Assembly (NCBI GenBank): GCA_044224215.1
Contig: JBGAKX010000066.1
Location: forward strand, 1 to 24,509
Origin: DAOMFM01 sp035429825
GTDB lineage: Bacteria; Acidobacteriota; Blastocatellia; UBA7656; JADIYM01
DNA length: 24,509 nt
Direction of reading: 5' to 3'
Program-made: the position numbers and the translations under genes
Part shown: positions 15,888-23,218 of the stretch, piece by piece
How positions within the stretch are numbered: the stretch's first letter is position 1
How the letters are laid out: each line of letters starts with the position of its first letter
Notes under the pieces: model-generated
Told to the model about the DNA's origin: nothing
What the model saw: only the letters and a program-made list of their open reading frames with translations
Databases searched by the model: none

Positions 15888-16194
15888 GACCGCACCTCCA
15901 TACAGTAGCCCGCAGTTCGACAGGCACGGCGCCGTCAGCCGTTCCGCGCACCCTTCCAGCAAGACAATTCGCGTGCCGCCGGTCCGGAAACCGGCCGCAC
16001 ATATCGTTGAACAATCGGGACTTGCCGGCCCGCGCGAAGGGCCGACATGGGCGAACCTCCCCATGATCGAGCGGAAAACCGCGCACGCGGATAATCGGAG
16101 TTCTGCATTTCATCCGCCGAAATCAGCACCATCCGCACAATCCGCGGTCGTCCGTCGGCTCGCCTCGTCGCGTCGATTGGTGCAAAGTCAGCGC
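15888..16194. other. 307-base divergent intergenic region with degenerate atccgc-type repeats
   Basis: This gap separates the minus-strand phosphoribosyltransferase from the plus-strand aminotransferase and should hold both promoters. I find no gene and no convincing sigma70 boxes. From 16086 to 16160 there is a run of short related units (gcggataatc, atccgccgaaatc, atccgcac, aatccgcgg, gtccg) spaced roughly 10-13 bases apart. This resembles the cgcagatt/aatctgcgg units at 6735-6771. Confidence 0.4.
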
Positions 16195-17427
16195 ATGACC
16201 ACGACGTCAAACCCTTCGCGCCGGTCCTTTCTGGGAGCAGTCGGCGCACTCTCGACGGCCACCCTGCTGCCGGATTCGCTTGCGCTCGCACGCAGCTCGG
16301 GACTCGCGGGGCTCGCTCCGGCACACGACTTCACGTTTGCGCCGGGTTTGTGCTACCTGCAGACCGCCTCGCTCGGCCCGACGCCGCGCCCGGTGCTGGA
16401 GCGTACCGTCGGCGCGTGGAAATCGCTCGAGCTGAACCCGGTGTTCTACGGGTATGGTCGTGACGAAAAGGCGATGGATGGCGTCCGCGCGCGGGCTGCG
16501 ACGTTTCTCGGCTGCAAGACCGAAGAGATCGTTCTCACGAACTGCACGACCGAAGGAATGAACTGGGTCGCCAGTGGGTTGGGGCTCGCCGCCGGCGACC
16601 ACGTGCTGACCACCGACCAGGAGCATCCCGGGGGCCGTGTGTGCTGGGACTACGTCGTGCGCAAGTACGGCGTCGTGCTCGACGTCGTCGCCGTACCGCC
16701 CGGTGAGAACGATGCGCAGGCGATCGTCGATCGCTTTGCAAAGGCGATCACGCCAAGAACGCGGGCATTCTCGTTTTCGCACCTGCTCTCGTCGACGGGT
16801 CTGCGGATGCCGGTCGCCGAGTTGTCGGCGCTTGCGCGCGCGCACGGCTGCATCGCGGTGGTCGACGGCGCGCAGGCGGTCGGCGGCATCGCCGTCGACG
16901 TCAAGAAGCTCGGATGCCACGTCTATGCGACGAGCGGTCACAAGTGGCTGCTTGCGCCCAAGGGGACGGGTCTCCTCTATCTGAGCGAGGAGATCGGCGC
17001 CACGGTCGATCCGATCTCGCTGCAGGGCGGGCGCGCCGCGTATTCGGAGTCGTCGGGCGTGTGCAACATACCCGGCGTGCTTGGTCTCGGCGCGGCAATC
17101 GACTATGTCTCGGCGATCGGAATTGGCAAGATCGAGACCCACAACGTCGCACTGAGAAACCGGACGTTCGAGATGCTCGAGGGCGTGCCGAAACTGCAGG
17201 TCGTGAGCCCGCCACCGGGACCGCTCGCGTCGCCGCTCGTGTCGTACAGGTTGCCTGATGCCGTCGAGAGCAGGGACCTCATGACGCGCCTGCTCGACAG
17301 ACACAAGGTCGTCGTCAAGATGGTTCCGAAGAACTGGTTCAACGGGAACCGGATCTCGACGCACCTGTTCAACTCGGAGCGGGACGTGGATCGCCTTGTC
17401 GCCGCGTTGAGGGCCGAGCTCGCGTGA
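16195..17427 (+). CDS. Tat-exported class V aminotransferase-fold PLP enzyme
   Basis: The 410-residue protein is an aminotransferase class V (NifS/CsdA/isopenicillin-epimerase fold) enzyme. The PLP lysine is Lys250 in SGHKWLLAPKGTG. Asp224 in VVDGAQAVGG contacts the pyridine nitrogen, and the TNCTTEGMNWVA stretch at 115-126 holds the cofactor phosphate region. A twin-arginine leader, SRRSFLGAVGALSTATLLP (residues 8-26), predicts folded export through Tat with PLP already bound. That is unusual for a class normally found in the cytosol, though isopenicillin-N-epimerase-like members with such leaders are known to me in outline. No active-site persulfide Cys is evident in the usual desulfurase position, which favours an epimerase, lyase or transaminase reaction over cysteine desulfuration. 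The stop is fused to the next start by GTGA. Confidence 0.87.
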   Translation: MTTTSNPSRRSFLGAVGALSTATLLPDSLALARSSGLAGLAPAHDFTFAPGLCYLQTASLGPTPRPVLERTVGAWKSLELNPVFYGYGRDEKAMDGVRARAATFLGCKTEEIVLTNCTTEGMNWVASGLGLAAGDHVLTTDQEHPGGRVCWDYVVRKYGVVLDVVAVPPGENDAQAIVDRFAKAITPRTRAFSFSHLLSSTGLRMPVAELSALARAHGCIAVVDGAQAVGGIAVDVKKLGCHVYATSGHKWLLAPKGTGLLYLSEEIGATVDPISLQGGRAAYSESSGVCNIPGVLGLGAAIDYVSAIGIGKIETHNVALRNRTFEMLEGVPKLQVVSPPPGPLASPLVSYRLPDAVESRDLMTRLLDRHKVVVKMVPKNWFNGNRISTHLFNSERDVDRLVAALRAELA

Positions 17428-18179
17428 GGTTTCTCGTCACCGGAGTCAACGGCACCGTCGCGCCGGTCGTCGTCCGCCGTCTCGAGGCTGGCGGCCACGA
17501 GACGGTCGCGTGGGATCGATCGCGCGTGTCGCCGGATGATCGCGAGGCTGTACGGGGTTTTGTCGCGGAGACGGCGCCGGACTGGATCATCCACGCGGCG
17601 ATGGGCGCTCCCGAATGGGCCGCGTCGCTTGCCGAGTCATGCGAAACGGGTCCGTCGCGAATGCTCTACGTGAGCTCGTCGTCGGTCTTCTCCGGGAGCG
17701 GTGCGGGGCCGTACAGACCGGATGCGGATCCAGACGCGAGCGACGACTACGGGCTGTACAAGATCGCGTGCGAGCGCGCGGTCGCGGCCGCACACCCGCG
17801 CGCACTGATCGTGAGGATCGGCTGGCAGATCGGAAGCGCCCCCGGCGGCAACAACATGCTGACGTGGCTTGCGGACAACCAGACCCGCGAGGGCGCCGTA
17901 CGTGCAAGCACACGATGGTACCCGGCGTGTTCGTTTCTCGACGATACGGCAGGCGCGTTCGTCGATCTGGTCAGCCGTTCGGCCGAGGGCGTCTGGCATG
18001 TCGACGCGAATCCGGGGCTGACGATGTTCGAGATCGCATCGCGTCTCAATGTGCTGCATGGACGCCCGTGGGCGGTCGTGCCGGCGGAAGACCCGGTGCT
18101 CGACACTCGGCTCGCGGACGATCGCGTGGCGATCGCAGCGATCACGGAACGGCTTCCCGCAATGGCCTGCGACAGCTAA
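17424..18179 (+). CDS. NAD(P)-dependent epimerase/reductase-like protein (extended SDR, RmlD-like)
   Basis: The 251-residue protein begins with a Rossmann fold (RFLVTGVNGTVAPVVVRRL). The glycine motif is GxxGxxA rather than GxxGxxG. The catalytic Ser lies within SSSS at 84-87, and the YxxxK pair is Tyr109 and Lys113 (YGLYK). This matches the extended short-chain dehydrogenase group that includes dTDP-4-dehydrorhamnose reductase. It is about 30-50 residues shorter than the usual 290-300, mainly between the second strand region and the YVSSSS strand. It has no leader, so it stays in the cytosol. The start is GTG at 17424, overlapping the aminotransferase TGA, so the two are co-translated. The substrate is unknown. 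Confidence 0.82.
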   Translation: MRFLVTGVNGTVAPVVVRRLEAGGHETVAWDRSRVSPDDREAVRGFVAETAPDWIIHAAMGAPEWAASLAESCETGPSRMLYVSSSSVFSGSGAGPYRPDADPDASDDYGLYKIACERAVAAAHPRALIVRIGWQIGSAPGGNNMLTWLADNQTREGAVRASTRWYPACSFLDDTAGAFVDLVSRSAEGVWHVDANPGLTMFEIASRLNVLHGRPWAVVPAEDPVLDTRLADDRVAIAAITERLPAMACDS

Positions 18180-18500
18180 CGGGCGGGTGAAATCACGCTC
18201 GACGCGAGAACTTGCCGAGCGTTCGATGGCCGGCAGGCGGACGAATCACGTCTGTTTGCAATCATTTATGAGCACTCGGGGGCAGTGTGTCACGGCGCCG
18301 CACGTGGTTCAGGAATTGCGTACAGGAATCCGGGTATCCGACCCGCGCGAACGACATGTGACGTCGATTCACCGGACAGTCGCGCAAGCAGATCGCGTGA
18401 CAGGTCCAGTCCGACGGCCTCATTCCCTCCCTCGTTCTCGCGAATGCCAGGCGCAACTAGCGCTGCGCACCAACCGGCGAATACCTGTCAGGGGGAAACC
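18180..18500. other. 321-base intergenic region before the multiheme cytochrome
   Basis: No coding region with family resemblance is seen here. An open frame running into the cytochrome from 18285 has composition unlike a leader and is not needed. The stretch presumably carries the cytochrome promoter; the AT-richer part near 18255-18270 (tttgcaatcatttatg) is the only candidate, and I could not match clean -35/-10 boxes. No terminator hairpin stands out after the stop at 18179. Confidence 0.35.
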
Positions 18501-19763
18501 ATGACAAGGATCAGATTGCGGATCCTGCTTGCGACGTCGTTCGCATTCGTCGCGTTGTGTCTTTCGACGGCGATCGCAGCCGGCGACGGTGCGGCGCCCG
18601 CATCGGCACAAACCGCAGAATCCGTGGCTTCGGCCAAGAGCCAGTACATCGTGATCGCCTGGAACGACCTCGGAATGCACTGCATCAGCCCGAGCTTTGA
18701 CCAGATGGCGATCCTTCCGCCATACAACAACCTCTTTGCGCAGGTAATCAAGCGGGGCAACCCTCCGAGCATCGTCACGTCCAACGTCACCGTCGAGTAC
18801 TCGATCAAGAAGAACACCACGACGGTCGGCAAGACGAATTTCTGGCAGAACGCGCAGGCTTTGTTCGGCGTGAACCTGCCACAAGGCATAGGTCTCACCG
18901 GCAACGGCCTGGCGGGATCGATGTCGCTGAACGGCACCCACTTCGAGGCTCGTGGGATTCCAACGGTGCCGTATGACGACCAGATGCAGTTCTACCCGTA
19001 CCAGAAGGGCGTCGTGAACGTTCGCAACGCCAATGGAACGGTGATCGCAACCACCACGGCGACAATCCCGGTATCGAACGAGCTGCATTGTGACAAGTGC
19101 CACAGCAGCGGAGGCCCCGGCGCAATCGGCATCGACACCGGAACTGTCGACGGCAACATTCTGACCGTTCACGACCTCAGGTCGGCAACGGACCTCATGG
19201 CCGCCAGGCCTGTGCTCTGTGCGAGCTGTCATGCGGACAATGCGCTCGGCACACCCGGCACTCCCGGTGTCGAGCCGTTGTCACTCGCGATGCACGGCAA
19301 GCACGCCACGCTTGGAGCTAACCAGCCCGGCTGTTACGACTGCCATCCGGGCCAGCAGACACAATGCCTGCGAACCGCGATCGAGGGCATGGGTCCTGTC
19401 GGTACGGACCCGAAGTGCGAACGGTGCCACGGAAGCCTCGAGAACGTCGCGCAGACGATTCGAGACGGCCGACAACCATGGCTCGACGAGCCGACGTGCG
19501 CACAATGCCACGGGACTTCCTTCTCGACAGGGACCGCGCTCTACCGCAACTCGACGGATCACGGAGGCGCGTACTGCGCGGCGTGCCATAACAGTCCGCA
19601 CGCCTGGTGGCCGTCGCACCTGAAGTTGGACAACAAGCAACCGAACGCCCTGCAGGGACGGCCCGAGTTCCTGGGAGACGAGGGCAAATGCAAGGCGTGC
19701 CATACCACCAACCCGGGCGGTGGCGGTCCTCACGGAGGAGGGGGAGGTGACATCCTGCGATGA
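18501..19763 (+). CDS. Exported heptaheme c-type cytochrome
   Basis: The 420-residue protein has an N-terminal signal peptide (MTRIRLRILLATSFAFVALC, cleavage probably near residues 27-37). It carries seven CxxCH heme motifs: starting at Cys197, 240, 278, 306, 333, 359 and 397. The N-terminal 190 residues lack hemes and contain AWNDLGMHC and FDQMAILPPYNNLFAQV, a signature I associate with multiheme cytochromes of metal-reducing and other anaerobic or respiratory bacteria. The tail is Gly/His-rich (GGGGPHGGGGG) with no C-terminal anchor. It should act as a periplasmic or outer-surface electron carrier; the partner is unknown. An AGGGGG run about 5 bases before the ATG serves as ribosome site. 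No cytochrome-maturation or porin-cytochrome genes are adjacent. Confidence 0.92.
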   Translation: MTRIRLRILLATSFAFVALCLSTAIAAGDGAAPASAQTAESVASAKSQYIVIAWNDLGMHCISPSFDQMAILPPYNNLFAQVIKRGNPPSIVTSNVTVEYSIKKNTTTVGKTNFWQNAQALFGVNLPQGIGLTGNGLAGSMSLNGTHFEARGIPTVPYDDQMQFYPYQKGVVNVRNANGTVIATTTATIPVSNELHCDKCHSSGGPGAIGIDTGTVDGNILTVHDLRSATDLMAARPVLCASCHADNALGTPGTPGVEPLSLAMHGKHATLGANQPGCYDCHPGQQTQCLRTAIEGMGPVGTDPKCERCHGSLENVAQTIRDGRQPWLDEPTCAQCHGTSFSTGTALYRNSTDHGGAYCAACHNSPHAWWPSHLKLDNKQPNALQGRPEFLGDEGKCKACHTTNPGGGGPHGGGGGDILR

Positions 19764-19770
19764 CGCCCGC

Positions 19771-19805
19771 ACGAAGTGCCACGCGCTCGAGCTGTGGCAC
19801 TTCGT
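19771..19805. terminator. 12-bp perfect hairpin after the cytochrome gene
   Basis: Arms 19771-19782 and 19794-19805 are perfect reverse complements with an 11-base loop. The hairpin starts 8 bases after the cytochrome stop. No long T-run follows, but stem strength and position support termination. Confidence 0.6.
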
Positions 19806-19836
19806 CCTCGGCAGACGAAAGACAACTTGCGTGATA

Positions 19837-19880
19837 GCCATGCACGCGAGCGCCCGTTTTCAGGCGTGCGCGTGCATGGC
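19837..19880. terminator. Extended hairpin ending the class II aldolase gene
   Basis: Arms 19837-19848 and 19869-19880 pair perfectly over 12 bp, and the loop contains a second short stem flanking a gttttc run. It lies 8 bases beyond the minus-strand stop at 19889, back to back with the 19771-19805 hairpin. The convergent pair of genes therefore each has its own hairpin. Confidence 0.6.
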
Positions 19881-19888
19881 GTCGGCAT

Positions 19889-20656
19889 CTACTGCCTGAA
19901 GGACGGATCGACCCGGTCCAGCTTCCGCAGCATTGCCGGCCACACCAGCTTGCTGCCGAGACCGAGCGTGACGATGTCCATCTGCTCAGCGTTGGCCTTG
20001 ATGATCGCCTTGGGGATGCGAGTCAGTGATGCGCCGCCTGACTGCGCCAGCACCTGCACGCGACACGATCGCTCGAGCAGGAACATCGACAGGAACGCGT
20101 CGGCGGGCGTCGGTCCGACCGTCAGCAATCCGTGGTTTCTGAGGATCAGGTAGGTGTTCGTGCCGAGGTCCTCCACGAGCCGCGGTTTCTCGTCGTCCGA
20201 CAGCGCAACACCCTCATAGTCGTGATAGCCGAGCGACGCGACCACGAACATCGCCTGCTGCGAGATCGGCAGCAGCCCTTCAGTTTGGGCCGACACCGCG
20301 ATGCCGGCCTCCGTATGCAGGTGCATCACGCACAGCGCGTCCTCGCGCGCGGCGTGCACGGCGCTGTGGATGACAAACCCGGCGGGATTGACCGGATACG
20401 GGGTTTCTCCTACGGGATTCCCGTCGAGGCCGACCTTGACGAGGCTCGAGGCCGTGATCTCGTCGAAGAGCAACCCGTACGGGTTGATGAGGAAGTGGTG
20501 TTCCGGTCCCGGCACGCGCATCGAGATGTGCGTGAACACAAGATCGTCCCAGCCGTGCAACGCGACCAGCCTGTACGCGGCCGCGAGATTGACACGCGCC
20601 TCCCATTCCTCGGCCGCCACCGTTTCGCGAAGACTCGGGCTTCCGACTGCACTCAT
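19889..20656 (-). CDS. Class II aldolase/adducin family protein
   Basis: The 255-residue protein has the class II aldolase/adducin fold. Recognisable parts are DLVFTHISMRVPG, HHFLINPYGLLFDEITASSLVKV, the metal-binding HLH at 112-114 (MHLHTEAG), and the third metal His at 175 (LILRNHGLLTVG). A fourth ligand or acid, expected near residues 70-100, is less certain. Relatives include L-fuculose-phosphate aldolase, ribulose-5-phosphate epimerase and decarboxylase-like members; the exact reaction is not readable. GGAGG 6 bases upstream (20663-20667 on the plus strand) defines the ATG at 20656; a 76-residue in-frame extension from 20884 is rejected because it overlaps the divergent YjbR gene. No sugar kinase or isomerase is adjacent, so its pathway is unknown. 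Confidence 0.9.
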   Translation of the reverse strand: MSAVGSPSLRETVAAEEWEARVNLAAAYRLVALHGWDDLVFTHISMRVPGPEHHFLINPYGLLFDEITASSLVKVGLDGNPVGETPYPVNPAGFVIHSAVHAAREDALCVMHLHTEAGIAVSAQTEGLLPISQQAMFVVASLGYHDYEGVALSDDEKPRLVEDLGTNTYLILRNHGLLTVGPTPADAFLSMFLLERSCRVQVLAQSGGASLTRIPKAIIKANAEQMDIVTLGLGSKLVWPAMLRKLDRVDPSFRQ

Positions 20657-20795
20657 TTGCCACCTCCTGGTTGTAGCGACGAACTCCCTGAGATTGCACC
20701 TTTCCGGCGCCGTCCGCAATTGGCGCGGGCTATGGGAGGATCTGGCGTGTCGCCGCAGCGCCGCGTACCATCGGCGGCACGGAGGTGACGTCCGC

Positions 20796-21185
20796 GTGGC
20801 ACACAAGGCTTCGGAGGATCCGCGTCTTGAGGCGATCACCCAGATCGCGCTTTCATTGCCGGAGACCACGCGCGAGGTAATCAATCACCACGGGATATTC
20901 CGCGTCCGGAAGAAGGCGTTCGCGTACTTCCTCTTCAACCACCACGGCGACGGCATCGTCGGGTTGAGCTGCAAGGCGCTCCGCGGCGACAACACGATTC
21001 TGGTCGCTGCACATCCCGAGCGGTTCTATCTTCCCGCGTACACCGCTCGGCAGGGCTGGGTCGCGCTCAGGCTCGACGTCGGCGAGATCGACTGGGACGA
21101 AGTCCGCGAGCTCATACACGGCAGCTACGTGCTCGTCGCCCCGAAGGGACTTGCGAGACTCGTCGACTCGACGTCTGCCGAGTAG
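20796..21185 (+). CDS. MmcQ/YjbR-family protein
   Basis: The 129-residue product matches the MmcQ/YjbR (DUF419-type) family: LEAITQIALSLPETTREVINHHGIFRVRKKAFAYF at the start, GLSCKAL in the middle, and the closing WDEVRELIHGSYVLVAPKGL. These small CyaY-like-fold proteins may bind DNA or nucleic acid, but their role is not settled. The start is a GTG at 20796; the nearest Shine-Dalgarno (GGAGG, 20781-20785) is 10 bases away, a little long. No ATG lies near enough to replace it. The gene is divergent from the class II aldolase gene with about 140 bases between. No Cys or His cluster suggests metal binding. Confidence 0.85.
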   Translation: MAHKASEDPRLEAITQIALSLPETTREVINHHGIFRVRKKAFAYFLFNHHGDGIVGLSCKALRGDNTILVAAHPERFYLPAYTARQGWVALRLDVGEIDWDEVRELIHGSYVLVAPKGLARLVDSTSAE

Positions 21186-21320
21186 CTGGACGCTCGGCGT
21201 TTGTCGAGTGAGCGCATTATTTATATAGCAATCGATAGAAATACATTGACACGCGATTCCCTTCACTAAAGTGGCGCTCACCAAATGTAGTAAATGCTAC
21301 ATAATTCATGGGAGGCAGCA
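21186..21320 (+). promoter_or_regulatory. AT-rich promoter/operator region of the short-chain dehydrogenase gene
   Basis: This stretch is clearly richer in A and T than the rest of the window. TTGACA at 21246-21251 is a perfect -35 box, but the best -10 (TAAAGT, 21267-21272) gives a short 15-base spacer. Another possible pair is TTGTCG near 21200 with TATATA near 21221. An 18-base palindrome at 21285-21302 (ATGTAG, 6 bases, CTACAT) lies just downstream and is a candidate operator. GGAGG at 21311-21315 is the ribosome site. Confidence 0.5.
21285..21302. promoter_or_regulatory. Palindromic operator candidate
   Basis: ATGTAG and CTACAT form perfect 6-bp arms around a 6-base centre. The site lies between the promoter candidate and the ribosome site, where a repressor would block transcription. 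The TetR-type gene at 22168 encodes the obvious candidate protein. The pairing is inferred from position only. Confidence 0.45.
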
Positions 21321-22059
21321 ATGGCAGATCTGAGTGGAAAGGTGGCGTTGGTTACGGGCGGCTCGCGCGGCATCGGTGCGGCGATCGCCAGGCGGTTGGC
21401 GGATGAAGGGGCGGCGGTCGCGATCACGTATACGAGCGCGCCCGAAAAGGCCGACGAAGTCGTCCGCGGCATCGAGGCGAACGGCGGCCGCGCGCTCGCG
21501 GTGCGTGCCGACAGCGCAGACGCGGAGGCCGTGAGAAACGCGGTGTCCGAGACCGTCAGGGTACTCGGACGCATCGATATCCTGGTCAACAATGCCGGTG
21601 TGGCGACCTTCCTCGGTCGGCGATTATTCGCTCGAGGAATTTGACCGGCTTCTCGCGGTCAATGTCCGCGGCGTGTTCGTGGCCTCGCAGGAGGCGTCGC
21701 GGCACATGGGTGAAGGTGGGCGCATCATCACCATCGGAAGCGTCAACGCCGATCGCATGCCGACTGCCGGGGGTAGCGTCTACGGCATGACAAAGGCGGC
21801 CGTGGCAGGTCTGACGCGCGGACTCGCGCGTGATCTCGGTCCGCGTGGCATCACGGTGAATACCGTGCAGCCGGGTCCTGTCGACACCGACTTGAACCCT
21901 GCAACCGGACCGTTTGCGGAAGTGCTGATGCCGTTCCTTGCACTGCCGCGGTACGGCCACGTTGACGAGGTTGCCAGCCTGGTCGCGTACCTGGCGGGTC
22001 CCGAAGCTTCGTACATCACCGGCACGGCACTCACGGTCGACGGTGGCTTTTTGGCGTAA
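21321..22059 (+). pseudogene. Short-chain dehydrogenase/reductase with a +1 frameshift
   Basis: Two overlapping frames encode the halves of one classical SDR. The first (from ATG 21321, Shine-Dalgarno GGAGG at 21311-21315) has the cofactor motif TGGSRGIG at 12-19 and NNAG at 90-93, then runs into an early stop near 21644. The second (to TAA at 22057-22059) resumes with VGDYSLEEFDRLLAVNVRGVF, catalytic IGSVNADR and YGMTK, and ends with the usual ITGTALTVDGGFLA. The whole interval is 739 bases, one more than a multiple of three. Removing one base near 21609-21614 (ttcctc) restores a continuous protein of about 245 residues, the normal length. All other family landmarks are intact, so this is either a recent inactivating insertion, a sequencing error or a programmed shift. 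It would be an NAD(P)H-dependent oxidoreductase of unknown substrate. Confidence 0.85.
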
Positions 22060-22086
22060 GCCACGGGCCGATCGCGTCGGGAATGA

Positions 22087-22124
22087 CGCGCCGCCGCTCG
22101 ATTGCCGGGGCGAGCGGCGGCGCG
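22087..22124. terminator. 14-bp perfect hairpin between the SDR and TetR genes
   Basis: Arms 22087-22100 and 22111-22124 are perfect GC-rich reverse complements with a 10-base loop. The hairpin lies 27 bases after the dehydrogenase stop and 43 bases before the TetR start. It has no T-tract. It suggests the regulator has its own promoter or is only weakly read through. Confidence 0.55.
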
Positions 22125-22167
22125 AACTCCTTGCCGCGACGCTGCAACAATTCTACGATCGACCACT

Positions 22168-22854
22168 ATGAAAACTTCGACCGCCAAGGTTGTCAGACCG
22201 CGTGGACGGCCGCGGTCCTTTGACCGGGACGCAGCGCTCGAGCACGCGATGCAACTGTTCTGGCGCCATGGCTACGAAGCAACGTCCATCAGCGAGCTCA
22301 CCGCGGCGATGGGAATCACGCCGCCGAGCCTGTACGCCGCGTTCGGCGACAAGGAGCACCTGTTCCTCGAGGCGATCGAGCGGTACACGGCCGGGCCTGG
22401 GAATTCGGTGGCGATGCTCGCCGGGGCGTCATCGGCGCGCGGAGCCATCGAGGGTCTCCTCACCGGTGCGTGCGACGAGCTGACGAACCCTGGCCACCCT
22501 CCCGGCTGCATGGTCGTCACCGCCGCGACGAACTGTTCGGAGTCGTCGGCGCATCTTCAGTCGGCGCTGGCAAAGATGCGGGCCGCCAACGAGGCTCGAA
22601 TCAGGACCACGATCGAACGCGGTGTCGCCGAGGGCGAGTTGCCGCAGGGCACGGATTCGGCCGCGCTCGCCAAGTTCTTCATGACCGTGTTGCAGGGAAT
22701 GACGATCCAGGCCCGGGACGGCGCCGCACGAGACGCTCTTTTGACAGTCGCGCACGCTGCGATGAATGCCTGGCCCGTGCGGGAACACGGTCAGCGACCA
22801 GGGACCAGGCCGGGGCCGACGAGCAATCGCGACGGGTCCCAGTCGATCTTGTAA
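22168..22854 (+). CDS. TetR/AcrR-family transcriptional regulator
   Basis: The 228-residue protein opens with a basic stretch (RPRGRPRSFDRD) and a TetR-type helix-turn-helix: AMQLFWRHGYEATSISELTAAMGITPPSLYAAFGDKEHLFLEAIERY, about residues 27-73. The ligand-binding region (about 80-210) contains GCMVVTAATNCSESSAHLQSAL, a pattern of the ComR-like branch of the family. The Cys in GCMVV and the one in TNCSES could sense reactive compounds, but this is conjecture. It probably represses the adjacent dehydrogenase through the 21285-21302 palindrome. The ATG at 22168 has no obvious Shine-Dalgarno. The last 25 residues are low-complexity and polar. Confidence 0.9.
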   Translation: MKTSTAKVVRPRGRPRSFDRDAALEHAMQLFWRHGYEATSISELTAAMGITPPSLYAAFGDKEHLFLEAIERYTAGPGNSVAMLAGASSARGAIEGLLTGACDELTNPGHPPGCMVVTAATNCSESSAHLQSALAKMRAANEARIRTTIERGVAEGELPQGTDSAALAKFFMTVLQGMTIQARDGAARDALLTVAHAAMNAWPVREHGQRPGTRPGPTSNRDGSQSIL

Positions 22855-22924
22855 CGCGAACGAAACATGGGGCATACAGAGTCCGAACAACCGGGCGGCT
22901 GCGGCCAGCGACAAGGAGAGCGTC

Positions 22925-23218
22925 ATGCCCAGACTCGAGAGCGTGGTCATCGAAGCGCCGTGTGATCACGCCGCGAACGTCACCGTCACAAGCGTCCGGC
23001 GGCCGGGCGCTGGATGTGTGGATTGCCTCGCGATCGGCGGCCGGTGGGTGCACCTCCGCGAGTGTCTGATCTGCGGCCACGTCGCGTGCTGTGACTCGTC
23101 GCCGAACAAGCACGCAACCAAGCACTTTCGAACGAGTGGCCACGCGATCATCACGTCTGTCGAACCGGGCGAATCGTGGGTGTGGTGCTACGCGGACGAG
23201 GCGGTCCTGTCCTCATGA
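22925..23218 (+). CDS. UBP-type zinc finger protein
   Basis: The 97-residue protein is essentially one ubiquitin-hydrolase-type zinc finger (ZnF-UBP). Ligand candidates follow the family pattern: Cys13 and His15 (CDH), CVDC at 31-34, CLICGHVACC at 47-56, His63, His67 and His73 (RTSGHAIITSVE). The WVWCYAD near the end matches the segment that lines the ubiquitin-tail pocket in eukaryotic homologues. Bacteria of this kind lack a classical ubiquitin system, so the ligand is unknown. AAGGAG at 22913-22918 sets the ATG at 22925. The stop overlaps the next gene as ATGA, so the protein is co-translated with the reductase-like fusion. This pairing recurs in other bacteria as I recall it, and it points to a joint redox-related function. 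Confidence 0.88.
   Translation: MPRLESVVIEAPCDHAANVTVTSVRRPGAGCVDCLAIGGRWVHLRECLICGHVACCDSSPNKHATKHFRTSGHAIITSVEPGESWVWCYADEAVLSS

Noticed and set aside
16207..17364. 385-codon minus-strand frame opposite the aminotransferase
   Set aside because: It has no motifs and is fully covered by the PLP enzyme gene.
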